64,000 nucleotides of DNA. It comes from Asticcacaulis sp. ZE23SCel15. GTDB taxonomy: Bacteria > Pseudomonadota > Alphaproteobacteria > Caulobacterales > Caulobacteraceae. The stretch covers positions 3,667,001 to 3,731,000 of the forward strand of contig NZ_CP130044.1 of assembly GCF_030505395.1 (NCBI RefSeq), in the 5' to 3' direction. The position numbers and the translations under genes were made by a program. Positions 27,377-36,144 of this stretch are shown here, piece after piece (the stretch's first letter is position 1; each line of letters opens with the position of its first letter). Under the pieces are notes generated by a model. It was given only the letters and a program-made list of their open reading frames with translations. It had not been told where the DNA came from and ran no database searches.

Positions 27377-29515
27377 TTAGAACGAATGCGACAGGGTAAT
27401 GCCGACCGTGCGGGGCTTGGAGCGGGACGACTGCTGCCATACCCAGTACGGATCGAGGGTCTTGTTCTCATCGGTGATGTTGTTGGCATAAAGTTCAACC
27501 GCCAGAGACGACCATTTTGCGCCGATGCGGGCATTCAGCAGGCCAATTGAGTCCGACCACTGGGTGCGCGGCACCAGCACCGAGCCGTCGGTGGCCGAGA
27601 TTTTGTCACGCCAGCTATAGTCGGCATGGACAAAGCCTTCGACATTCGGTGACCAGTTGAACTCATAATCCGTGGCCAGCGAGTAGCTGAGCTTTGGCGT
27701 ATAGTCGCTGGGGTCACCGACTTCGACACCGGCGCTCTCCCCTGAGCCGACATTGACCTTGGTCACTTCGCTGTCGGTATAGGCGGCCGTAGCCGACACC
27801 GACCAGTCAGGGCTGATCCACCAGTCGACGCTGCCTTCAAGGCCCTTGATTTCCATCTCCCCGACATTGCGGGTCAGGCTGACGACGCTGCCGCCATTTT
27901 CATCAAAGTTGAAGAACTGACCCGTGCGAAGGGCATCGTCATATTTACTGAAGAAGGCCGCCAGATCAAAGCGTACACGGCCGTCAGCGACTTGACCCTT
28001 GGTGCCCAGTTCATAGTTGAGGATCTTTTCCGGATCATAGTCCGGCAGACCCGCCGCATTGAACCCACCCGAGCGGAAGCCCTTGGCGATGTTGCCATAG
28101 ACATTCAGACGACGATCGAGCGCATATGTGAAATAGACACGCGGATCGGTCGATTTGAAGGTCTCGCTCTGGACAACCTCATCCAGCCCCACCGCTGTTG
28201 CTTTGTCGCGAAATGTGCGCACCCCCGCCCCGATGGTCAGCTTATCCGTGAACTTATAGGACAGGTCACCAAACAGGGAGATGGACTCAGACGTATCATA
28301 TTTGCGGTAGGTGAAGGGATAGGTGCCGCCCGCATAGTATGAGATACCCGCGTCATCCAGATTACCTTCGGCGTCACGGTAAAACGCGCCGACCGTATAT
28401 TGCCACGGACCTTCGCCCGAAGACGACAGGCGAACTTCCTGAGTGAACTGTTTGGCGCGGTCGCTGTTACCGTCAAAGCCTTCGTTCTGGAAGGTAAAGC
28501 CGGTACCGGGCCCGGCGATATAGGTTAGGGTATAGTCGCGGTTCAGGCGCGAATAGCTGGTCGATGAGGTCAGGCGGCCAAAACCGAGATCATAGTTGGC
28601 CGTCAGATTATAGAACCAGGCATGATCATGGCGCGGCGGCAGCAGGTCATAGTCGTCGCTGACCGGCGTCGGACGGGTGCGATCTTCGTTTTCATAGGCC
28701 AGACCAAACTCGCTTTCCATCTCATAGATGCCCGCCATCGCGGTCAGGTCAAAGACATCGTTCGGCTTATAATAGAGCTTGGCGCGCAGGTTGTAGAGGT
28801 CCTGATTGTTGCCGTCTTCGATGCCAAGGCCGGGCTGATCAATCCAACCGCCGCCCTCTTCGATCTGACCGGCCAGACGCAGCGCCATCTTGCCTTCGAT
28901 TAGAGGCACGGTCACGGCCCCGCTCAGTTTAGGGTTGGCATCGCCGTCCTTGATGACGGAATAGTCGGCCTTAACCTCACCCGAAATTCCGCCGGTCAGG
29001 CTGGGCGACACGGTGACGAAACGGATCGTACCGGCCATAGCGCCCTGCCCATAAAGCGTGCCTTGCGGGCCTTTCAGGACTTCGATGCGTTCGATATCAA
29101 GCATGCGCAGGTCAAGCTGACGATAACCGCCGGTCATGGTGACGGGCAGGTCATCCATATAGATCGACACCTGCGCGTCTGAGCCGCGAATGTTAGACAC
29201 GCCGCGCATGAAGATCTGCGACGAGCCCGGCCCGTCATAGCGCAGGGTCAGGCCGGGAATGGAAAATTGCAGATCATTGACGGTGTCAATGGCGCGCTTT
29301 TCGAGCGCCTCACCGCTTAAGACATTCATGCCGATCGGCACGTCGATGGCGCGCTGGCGGCGCTTTTGGGCGGTCACGATCACTTCGGTGGTCTCATCCG
29401 CCGCAACTGGTGCTGTGTCCTGCGCATAGGCTGGAATCCCGCTGATCAGCGCGATCAAAGATGCGCCCCACAGTATGGTTTTCAAACCCGATTGGTGTTG
29501 TCTAGTCATACTCAT
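27377..29515 (-). CDS. TonB-dependent outer-membrane receptor
   Basis: About 712 residues. Signal peptide ends near SGIPAYAQD; the TonB box/plug start is TEVIVTAQKRRQRAIDVPIG; the plug holds FSIPGLTLRYDGPGSSQIFM and LDIERIEVLKGPQGTLYGQG; the barrel ends in the required aromatic residue (TLSHSF). Three candidate ATGs occur within six codons; that at 29515 is best spaced (9 bases) from AGGGG, whereas the first at 29524 abuts it. The QKRRQRAIDVPI type of plug is common among receptors for plant- or peptide-derived compounds. Its place between the S58 peptidase and POT transporter suggests peptide-like cargo. Confidence 0.92.
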   Translation of the reverse strand: MSMTRQHQSGLKTILWGASLIALISGIPAYAQDTAPVAADETTEVIVTAQKRRQRAIDVPIGMNVLSGEALEKRAIDTVNDLQFSIPGLTLRYDGPGSSQIFMRGVSNIRGSDAQVSIYMDDLPVTMTGGYRQLDLRMLDIERIEVLKGPQGTLYGQGAMAGTIRFVTVSPSLTGGISGEVKADYSVIKDGDANPKLSGAVTVPLIEGKMALRLAGQIEEGGGWIDQPGLGIEDGNNQDLYNLRAKLYYKPNDVFDLTAMAGIYEMESEFGLAYENEDRTRPTPVSDDYDLLPPRHDHAWFYNLTANYDLGFGRLTSSTSYSRLNRDYTLTYIAGPGTGFTFQNEGFDGNSDRAKQFTQEVRLSSSGEGPWQYTVGAFYRDAEGNLDDAGISYYAGGTYPFTYRKYDTSESISLFGDLSYKFTDKLTIGAGVRTFRDKATAVGLDEVVQSETFKSTDPRVYFTYALDRRLNVYGNIAKGFRSGGFNAAGLPDYDPEKILNYELGTKGQVADGRVRFDLAAFFSKYDDALRTGQFFNFDENGGSVVSLTRNVGEMEIKGLEGSVDWWISPDWSVSATAAYTDSEVTKVNVGSGESAGVEVGDPSDYTPKLSYSLATDYEFNWSPNVEGFVHADYSWRDKISATDGSVLVPRTQWSDSIGLLNARIGAKWSSLAVELYANNITDENKTLDPYWVWQQSSRSKPRTVGITLSHSF

Positions 29516-29671
29516 GTCACTCATCCCCTATTTCAAAATCGTCTGTATCAAAAACGGTGTGGCATCCTCTTAAATCCACGACGCCCACAGTGTTTTCGTG
29601 ACCGTTTTATGAACAGGCGCGGAAACGATCCCCTGTGGTGCCCCTTACGCACCACGGGGGATTTGGCGCAC

Positions 29672-31060
29672 TTACTTCTTTATCGCGGTCTGTCCCCACT
29701 GCCCCGGATTCATCACCAGCTTGCCTTTGGTGGTGAAATCGAGCACGGTCGGATAACGCCCCGGCACCATAAAAACCCCGTCTTTATAGGGGATTAGCTC
29801 CACCTTTGCGTCTTTGGGCACATTATAGGCTTTGCGCTCGCCGGTGGCCTGAGCATAGAGTTTGCCACCGTCTGCGGTCACTTTCACACTCACGATGTTG
29901 GAGAAGCGGTAATCGCCCGCATAGGCTTTTATCGCCTTTTCCGTCACCTGTGGCGCTGATGTCACCACCGGCAGCGAGGGTTGCTCCGGCACGGAGTTCA
30001 GAATAGCGTCCCACATCACCTCGCTGGCGATCCCGCCCAGTTGAGGATTGGTCATGCCCTCCGGCGCATCGACCTCAGCGGTGGATATGGCATACATGAC
30101 ATCGCCGTCGCCCATGGTGGCATAGGGCTGAATCCCGCGCGCCATTGAGGTATGGACCTGCACCGCCAGCCGCTTAAGCTCGGCCGGGTCCATCTTCTGA
30201 TTGACCACAATCAGGCTGACCGTGGTGTTGCGCTTGGGCCCGCCGGGCACGGTCCAGCCCGGTTTCTGACTGTCGGGCAGGTTCTGCATCAGGTCCTTGA
30301 CCATAAGGTCTTTGGGCCAGTTTTCGCCGCCGTAGCAGGCCTGAACCTTGCCGTCACGATCCGCCACCACGCCAAAAGCATTGACGACGGTAAAGGCCGC
30401 GATCTTGATGTCACCAACCTGTTTGAACGCGCCCCCCTGACCCGATGGTGAGTTACAGCCGAAGTAGTAGCCCGTGCGGGTGTTGCGTCCGGCGCCGGCC
30501 GAACCGTTGCGAAACACGCCGGTTTCAGCCGCATGAAACGCCGCCTGCGCCAGTTTCTTATCGGGATAGATTTCATTCAGACGACGATCACCAAAGTCGT
30601 AGATGATTGAGCCGACCGCCAGCCCGATATTGTCCCAGTGGCCGGACCTAGTACCTTCGTCCTTAAGCGCTGTGTTGACCGCCGTGACGCTCTCAAGACC
30701 GTACCAGGAACCGCCGGAAAACACGACCGAGTCCACTTCGGGCACGTTATAAAACAGATCGAGATATTCGGTATTGACCGTCCCCGGCCCGCCGCCGCGC
30801 ACATCGACCGCGCCTAAGACCTTACGGCCAAAGCGGATGACGGTTACGCCGGTCGGGCCCTCAGAATATTCCGCCATGCCGACTTTCAGCATCGGCCAGT
30901 CGAAATTCATGACCTCACCGCCGGTGTTGACCACCGGCTTCAGATCGGCCTGACTGTCGGGCGGATTAAGCTTGGGCGCAGGGGTTTGAGAAAGGGCGGG
31001 CATGGCCCCCAGCGCAAAAGCGAGCGCCATCAGTGATAAGTGGGATTTCATGGTCATCAT
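29672..31060 (-). CDS. Exported S58-family aminopeptidase (DmpA/BapA-like) with extra C-terminal domain
   Basis: 462 residues. A Sec signal (about 25 residues) is followed by an S58/DmpA domain: VDVRGGGPGTVNTEYLDLF, SGGSWYGLESVTAV, GAGRNTRTGYYFGCNSPSG and KRNTTVSLIVVNQ. The family cleaves itself before a Ser/Thr that becomes the nucleophile; the threonine pair in KRNTTVSL is the likely site. Family members release N-terminal residues, including D- and beta-amino acids, from short peptides. Residues from about 385 (YAGDYRF to NPGQWGQ) form an added small beta domain like those at the ends of secreted beta-lactamase-family proteins, which is unusual for S58. AGGA lies 8 bases before the start. 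Confidence 0.88.
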   Translation of the reverse strand: MMTMKSHLSLMALAFALGAMPALSQTPAPKLNPPDSQADLKPVVNTGGEVMNFDWPMLKVGMAEYSEGPTGVTVIRFGRKVLGAVDVRGGGPGTVNTEYLDLFYNVPEVDSVVFSGGSWYGLESVTAVNTALKDEGTRSGHWDNIGLAVGSIIYDFGDRRLNEIYPDKKLAQAAFHAAETGVFRNGSAGAGRNTRTGYYFGCNSPSGQGGAFKQVGDIKIAAFTVVNAFGVVADRDGKVQACYGGENWPKDLMVKDLMQNLPDSQKPGWTVPGGPKRNTTVSLIVVNQKMDPAELKRLAVQVHTSMARGIQPYATMGDGDVMYAISTAEVDAPEGMTNPQLGGIASEVMWDAILNSVPEQPSLPVVTSAPQVTEKAIKAYAGDYRFSNIVSVKVTADGGKLYAQATGERKAYNVPKDAKVELIPYKDGVFMVPGRYPTVLDFTTKGKLVMNPGQWGQTAIKK

Positions 31061-31128
31061 ATCGGCATCCTGTTGGACTGTTGATTTGAACTTGCGCTAA
31101 TGCTGGGGGAGTTTGCATTGCAAAAATT

Positions 31129-31154
31129 GTCACGAATGGTGACTCATTATCACC
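31129..31154. promoter_or_regulatory. Nested inverted repeats upstream of the S58 peptidase
   Basis: GTCAC-GAATG-GTGAC (31129-31143) overlaps GGTGA-CTCATTA-TCACC (31138-31154), about 70-95 bp before the S58 start. The ATGGTGA half-site also occurs in the inverted repeat before the kinase gene at 33565-33595, so both may bind the same regulator. The binding protein is unknown. Confidence 0.35.
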
Positions 31155-31173
31155 ACTCAACCTCTCCCTATGA

Positions 31174-32427
31174 TCATGAGTTGGAAACCGCGGCACTAAG
31201 CACGGCCAAAAGCCGGTCAACATGCTCAGGGCGAAACACCAGCGGCGGGCGGATTTTGAGGACATTACCGTGCGGGCCGGTGGCGCTGATCAGAACCTTG
31301 TGCTGGCGTAAATAATTGACGATCCGGCGGGCGCGGCCTCCATCGGGCTGGCCGTCCGTTATGATATCCACGCCAAAGAAAAGCCCCGTCCCGCGCACCT
31401 CACCGACATGATCGCTGTGGTCGCTCAGCGTGTGCAGACCGTCCTTAAGATACGCACCGACCTCACGGGCATTGGTTATCAATCCTTCGTCAGCAATGAC
31501 ATTTAAAACCGCAAGCGCTGCCGCACTTGAGACCGGATTGCCACCGAAGGTATTAAAATAGCGCGATTTTTTACCAAACTGTTCGATCAGTTCCGCCCGC
31601 ATGGCCACACCCGCGACCGGATGGCCATTGCCCATCGGCTTGCCCATGCTGACCAGATCGGGGTTGAGACCGTGGCGCTGAAAGCCCCACATGGCCTCAC
31701 CGGTGCGGCCAAACCCGGCCTGAACCTCATCGGCCACAAACAAACCGCCCGCCGCCTGCACCCGCTCAACGGCGGGCTTTACGAAACCGGCCGGATCAGA
31801 AATCACCCCGTCGCTGGAGAACAGCGTATCGCAGATAAACAGGGCGGGCGGAAAGCCAGCCTTGGTCATGCGCGCAATGACATCATCCATGGCTTGCGCA
31901 AAGCCTGCAGCGCGATCCTTAGGGGCAAACTTAAGCGGCGACGGCACGGTAAATATGTGCGGCCCGCGCACCACCCCGTCCCCCAAAGACGGCGACATTT
32001 GCGACACCGCATGGGTGACACCGTGATAGGCCAGTTCGGTAACGATTACGCCGGTCCGCCCCGTATAGGCCTCGGCAATGCGCACCGCCAGATCATTGGC
32101 CTCACTGCCGGAGCAGGTGAACATCACCCGGTCGATGTGATCCGGTAAGGTTGCCAGCAGAGCTTCCGCACAGTCCAAAATCGTCTCATGCAGATAACGG
32201 GTATGGGTATTTAAGGTTGCCGCCTGCTTTGTGATGGCCGCCACCACACGCGGGTGACAATGGCCCAGGGACGCGACATTGTTATAGACATCGAGAAAGG
32301 CGTCGCCCGCTGCATCATAGAGCCATACCCCTTCGCCGCGCACGAAATGGGCTGGCTCGTCGTAAAACAGCCGGTAAGCAGGCCCCAGCAGACGGTCGCG
32401 GCGCGCGATCAGATCGGTTTGGGTCAT
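31174..32427 (-). CDS. Class III PLP enzyme, phospholyase (ETNPPL/PHYKPL)-like
   Basis: 417 residues. It matches the AGXT2-like subgroup that contains ethanolamine-phosphate and 5-phosphohydroxylysine phospho-lyases: FLDVYNNVASLGHCHPRVV, NTHTRYLHETILDCAEALLA, VIVTELAYHGVTHAVSQMSP, aspartate motif FVADEVQAGFGRTGE and PLP-lysine in DLVSMGKPMGNGHPVAGV. The adjacent kinase overlaps its start by four bases (ATGA), repeating the kinase-plus-phospholyase partnership of hydroxylysine or ethanolamine degradation. The product from phosphohydroxylysine would be 2-aminoadipate 6-semialdehyde. A plain aminotransferase activity cannot be excluded. Confidence 0.85.
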   Translation of the reverse strand: MTQTDLIARRDRLLGPAYRLFYDEPAHFVRGEGVWLYDAAGDAFLDVYNNVASLGHCHPRVVAAITKQAATLNTHTRYLHETILDCAEALLATLPDHIDRVMFTCSGSEANDLAVRIAEAYTGRTGVIVTELAYHGVTHAVSQMSPSLGDGVVRGPHIFTVPSPLKFAPKDRAAGFAQAMDDVIARMTKAGFPPALFICDTLFSSDGVISDPAGFVKPAVERVQAAGGLFVADEVQAGFGRTGEAMWGFQRHGLNPDLVSMGKPMGNGHPVAGVAMRAELIEQFGKKSRYFNTFGGNPVSSAAALAVLNVIADEGLITNAREVGAYLKDGLHTLSDHSDHVGEVRGTGLFFGVDIITDGQPDGGRARRIVNYLRQHKVLISATGPHGNVLKIRPPLVFRPEHVDRLLAVLSAAVSNS

Positions 32428-33473
32428 GTAGCACTCCGTTGACAGGCGGTTTTTAGTTTATCGGCAACATCTGACGGCGATAGCTCCGCCACCGCCATAA
32501 GCGCCGTGATTGAGCGCGGGGCATTACGCATGATGTAGACGCCATTGGCCGGATGACGCCGCGCGCGCCAGTGGGCAATGCCCACCGTAATCGCCCAGCG
32601 TGCCCTGACCAGATCAAAGATCAGCTCAATCTCAGCTTCGGTTAACGGGCGAACAGCATGGAATGCCGCCACCATCTCAGACAGGGCGGTGATGGGGTCA
32701 TCGACATCAAATAGCTGATAGGCGGCGGCGGTGGCCAGATCACACACGGCGTGCGACTTTACGGCATCGCCAAAGTCGATCACCCCGCTGATCAGTCCGC
32801 CATCGCCGATAATCAGATTATGCAGATTAAGATCATTATGGATGAACTGCGCTGGCAATGCCGCCAAGGTCGGCGCCACCACATCGTCAAAACGGGCAAA
32901 GACGGCCTCAGACACTTCACGCACCGCACGATCCTCAACCGCGCTCAGCAACGGCCGTATGCGGTCGGCGCGGGCGATATTCCACAGCATATCAGTATCG
33001 CTGTAGGGCGACGAAAAATCCTCAAGCGCCAGCACCATGCGCGCCGAAATCTGCGCGACCTGAATGCGGATAGCATGCGACGGCGGCCAGTAGGCTAAGG
33101 GCGTGCCGCTAAGGTATGTCACCAACCGTACAATGTGGTGCGCGCCGCCCTCTGCGTCGATCAGGGCCTCATCAGCACCGTCAATCGTTGGGACAAGGCG
33201 CGGGATCGGCACATCCGTACCCGTCCCTTCAAGACGCCGCAACATGGCGTTTTGAAAGGCGGTCGTCGCCGGATCTTCCAGGGCGCTGGAGATTTTTAGC
33301 ACATATTCAGCCTGAGCGGCCTTCAGGTGAAAATTGCGATCGCGCTCTCCGGTCAGTTCCCGTGCTTCAGCCTTCAGGCCATAATGCTGGCGGGCAATAG
33401 CCTGCGCCCGTTCGGCAGAGATGCGCGGCACATGGGTGTCGGACAAAGACGCTTCGGATAGATTTGCCGTCAT
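32424..33473 (-). CDS. APH-fold small-molecule kinase (hydroxylysine kinase-like)
   Basis: 349 residues of the aminoglycoside-phosphotransferase/choline-kinase fold. The catalytic loop QFIHNDLNLHNLIIGD (HxDLxxxN) and the metal-binding DFGD in GVIDFGDAVKSHAVCDLATA are intact. An ATP-lysine lies in AEYVLKISS. The start at 33473 gives MTANLSEASL and discards a 54-residue upstream ORF extension crossing the promoter. It is coupled by ATGA to the phospholyase-like enzyme, as in the kinase/phospho-lyase fusions and neighbours known in bacteria. Hydroxylysine is the favoured substrate because gcdH lies in the same locus; ethanolamine or homoserine are alternatives. Confidence 0.83.
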   Translation of the reverse strand: MTANLSEASLSDTHVPRISAERAQAIARQHYGLKAEARELTGERDRNFHLKAAQAEYVLKISSALEDPATTAFQNAMLRRLEGTGTDVPIPRLVPTIDGADEALIDAEGGAHHIVRLVTYLSGTPLAYWPPSHAIRIQVAQISARMVLALEDFSSPYSDTDMLWNIARADRIRPLLSAVEDRAVREVSEAVFARFDDVVAPTLAALPAQFIHNDLNLHNLIIGDGGLISGVIDFGDAVKSHAVCDLATAAAYQLFDVDDPITALSEMVAAFHAVRPLTEAEIELIFDLVRARWAITVGIAHWRARRHPANGVYIMRNAPRSITALMAVAELSPSDVADKLKTACQRSAT

Positions 33474-33564
33474 GGTGGTCTTTCGCTTGGCTTGACAACC
33501 AAAGCCTAACCCCGGCCCGCTGAGGTTTCGGGATGCGAAAGCCGCCCGTATTGGTGCGCCGGTG

Positions 33565-33595
33565 TCACCATAAGGGTTTGCGCTGATCATGGTGA
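33565..33595. promoter_or_regulatory. Inverted repeat in the kinase/paiB divergent region
   Basis: TCACCAT (33565-33571) and ATGGTGA (33589-33595) form a perfect 7-bp inverted repeat with a 17-base spacer, about 92-122 bp upstream of the kinase start and 84 bp before paiB. The spacing suits a dimeric regulator, possibly the LysR protein of this locus. See 31129-31154 for a related site. Confidence 0.4.
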
Positions 33596-33678
33596 TATGG
33601 GCGCACCACTGATGCCCGTATCCGCTGCTTGGCAAATCTGCGTGATACCGCCAATGTCAGCTATTCTTTTGCAACCGG

Positions 33679-34320
33679 ATGCCCGACATGGCCGACAGCC
33701 CCGCCCCACCGCTTTACCGCCCCGCCGCCTATGACGCCGCCGATCCGGTCAAAATCGTGCGCGACCACCCGTTTGCGCTTTTGGTGTCACCGCAGATGCA
33801 CGCGACCTTCACGCCGATCATTTTCGAGTTCGATGATCGCAGCGATGTCATGGTCGGCCATATGGCGGGCCGTAACGCCCATGCCCTGAGCCTTCTGACC
33901 GGCGATAAGGCTTTGGCGGTATTCTCAGGGCCCCACGCCTATATCTCTCCGCGCTGGTACGTTGAGAAACCGAGCGTGCCGACCTGGAACTATGTCTCGG
34001 CCAATGTGCGCGGTACGCTTGAGGTCATAACCGATGACACCGCGCAATTGGCCATTCTTCGCCGCAGCATTGACCTCATGGAGGCGGGATTTGACACGCC
34101 GTGGTCAATCGACGACGCTTCTGAGGGCAAGGTTGATCAGCTCCTGCCGCTGATCCGCAGTTTCCGCATCCATGTCGAGAGCATCGAAGGTGTGACCAAA
34201 CTCAGCCAGACTCACCCCGCCGGTGACCGCGCCCGCATCATCGCCGGGTTGAAAGCCGCACCTTATCCGGATCTGGCCGATCACATGATCCAACAAGAAG
34301 AGGCCCCACACACCCCTTAG
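33679..34320 (+). CDS. paiB: PaiB-family FMN-binding protein
   Basis: 213 residues of the PaiB family of flavin-binding split-barrel proteins, first described as negative regulators of sporulation and protease synthesis in Bacillus; some members bind heme. Family blocks are MHATFTPIIFEFDD, GHMAGRNAHA, FSGPHAYISPRWY and VPTWNYVSANVRGTLEVI. It is transcribed away from the kinase gene. A second ATG at 33688 is equally plausible; neither has a clear ribosome site. No role in the amino-acid locus is shown. Confidence 0.87.
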   Translation: MPDMADSPAPPLYRPAAYDAADPVKIVRDHPFALLVSPQMHATFTPIIFEFDDRSDVMVGHMAGRNAHALSLLTGDKALAVFSGPHAYISPRWYVEKPSVPTWNYVSANVRGTLEVITDDTAQLAILRRSIDLMEAGFDTPWSIDDASEGKVDQLLPLIRSFRIHVESIEGVTKLSQTHPAGDRARIIAGLKAAPYPDLADHMIQQEEAPHTP

Positions 34321-34540
34321 CGTGAAAAGTGATTGTAACTTTCCACTTCGCGCCCAATGTATGGATCGACTGTCGATCGCAAGTGATTTTATGCATTAAG
34401 CGCCTGCTGGTTTTCAGTCGTTCACGCTCTTGCTAAAGCCGAACCGCGCCATGGCATTTCTCTCCGCGCCGCTCATTCATCAATTGCCGAAATGCCGATA
34501 TGCCCCGTCGACCCGTTCAATCAACCCAAGGCACATAAGG

Positions 34541-35578
34541 TCAGCGATGCTTTTTGGTGATCGTTTTGTTTCCGCGAGGCCCGGTGTGTTGAGGTGTGCT
34601 CTTTTGGTTTTCTTCGGAAAGCTTTTGCCAGCGCTTTAGACGCGCCTCCGTCAAATCGCCGCGGGCAATGGCCGCCTGAACGGCGCAACCGGGTTCATGC
34701 TTGTGGCTACAATCGCGGAATTTGCAGTGTGCAGAAAGCTCAACGATTTCGGCAAAGGTCGTCTCTAAGCCGGCAGCCAGATCGCTGACGTGCAAATTGC
34801 GCAGGCCCGGATTGTCAATGATCCACGCCCCACCGATCGTCGCATGAAGCGAGCGCGCTGTCGTCGTGTGGCGCCCTTTCGCATCATGCTCTCGAATGCT
34901 GCCCGTCTCCTGAACCGTATTCTGGCCAGCCGCCTGGCGAGGCAGGCTAAGCGCATTGACGAGCGTCGATTTTCCGACGCCCGATGAGCCGACAAGCGCC
35001 ACGGTCTGCCCCTTGCCCAGCCACGGCGACAAAACAGTGACGGCCTCAGATGATTTAGCATTTACCGCCACAACGGCCAGATCACGCTGCAGGGCGCGCG
35101 CATCCGCTTCATATGAAGACGTGTCTTCTACCATGTCCGCCTTAGTCAGGACGATCACAGGGACTGTGCCCGCCTCGTTGGCCATTGCCAGATAGCGCTC
35201 AAGACGGGCCACATTGAAATCAGCATTGCACGAGGTGACGATAAACAGGCTGTTGACGTTAGCTGCGGCCAGTTGGGGGTCATTCTGGCCTTCAATGCGA
35301 CGTTGCAACAGGCTGATACGCTCCAACCTTCGGACAAGTCTCCCTTCGCTAAGATCAAGAAGCACCCAGTCGCCAACAGCATAATTTGTCGTGGTCTCCT
35401 GGGGTGGCAGCGCTATATCGCTGCGCCCGTATACTGAGATGACGACCAGCTTGGTACGATGAACTCCGGCGATGCGGGCCGGCGCAAGACCGAGTTCGCC
35501 GGGGGTAAGCTGGGCGGCAAAAAAGTCCGTCCAGCCGAGTTCGCCCAATTCAACTGAGGCAGGGTCAGTGGGCGTCAT
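34541..35578 (-). CDS. rsgA: Ribosome small-subunit-dependent GTPase A
   Basis: 345-residue circularly permuted GTPase that assists 30S subunit maturation. An OB-fold N-terminal region is followed by G4 (IVLTKADMVED), G1 (LVGSSGVGKSTLVNAL) and G3 (IDNPGLRNLHV, where DTPG is usual), then the C-terminal zinc knuckle (CKFRDCSHKHEPGC). All family elements are present except the Asp-Asn-Pro variant of G3. The tail is Lys/Arg-rich. A single-gene unit; the 220 bp between it and paiB hold no recognised gene. Confidence 0.94.
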   Translation of the reverse strand: MTPTDPASVELGELGWTDFFAAQLTPGELGLAPARIAGVHRTKLVVISVYGRSDIALPPQETTTNYAVGDWVLLDLSEGRLVRRLERISLLQRRIEGQNDPQLAAANVNSLFIVTSCNADFNVARLERYLAMANEAGTVPVIVLTKADMVEDTSSYEADARALQRDLAVVAVNAKSSEAVTVLSPWLGKGQTVALVGSSGVGKSTLVNALSLPRQAAGQNTVQETGSIREHDAKGRHTTTARSLHATIGGAWIIDNPGLRNLHVSDLAAGLETTFAEIVELSAHCKFRDCSHKHEPGCAVQAAIARGDLTEARLKRWQKLSEENQKSTPQHTGPRGNKTITKKHR

Positions 35579-35820
35579 CCGGCATCCTTGTTAAAGCGGT
35601 GCAATTGACCACCATCACGATATATCAGACGTTTTTTTTTGTTTGCCATACTGCACTTTAAGCGGCGCTCCCTTTAGGTCGTATCCGCGGTGATTATCGC
35701 CAATGGGAATAACGATCTTGCTCACGCGACATTAAACCTAGCGGGAAAAATGTAGACTGTAAGCTGACCTTATGAAAGGCCTGGCTAGTTCGATTCTCAT
35801 TGCGAGCAAATTACCTCACT

Positions 35821-36144
35821 AGCTTGGTCCAGACAGCACATCTCTCCAAGAACGACCGGCCAGCCGGTTAAAGGCGCCTTCAGCCAGGCATAGAAGCCGC
35901 TAAAATGCACACTCAACATGCGGCAGATGATCCTGATCGAAACTCAGCTTTCCACGTGTAAAGCGACTTCGTGCTGATCCCCAGTCTGGCAGCGACCTCC
36001 TTGACCGCGTAGCCGCGATCAACAACCTGCATAACCGCATCCTTTTTGAATGCGTCCGAAAACCTGTTTACCGTCTTCATCTGTAGCTTCTCCTTGCTTT
36101 CGTTTTGCAACAAGCAAAGCGTCTACAATTCTAGGGGCACCTCA
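35821..36144 (-). mobile_element. Deleted IS3-family insertion sequence remnant
   Basis: From 36080 an orfA start with a strong AAGGAG site reads MKTVNRFSDAFKKDAVMQVV and the helix-turn-helix AVKEVAARLGISTKSLYTWK, then breaks off near 35945. Directly after, in another frame, comes the N-terminus of orfB (IICRMLSVHFSGFYAWLKAP). The second half of orfA and the DDE catalytic core are missing. The terminal segment at 36109-36144 recurs at 48519-48554 (32 of 36 bases identical), so 36144 is probably the original end. The element cannot move on its own. Confidence 0.85.
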
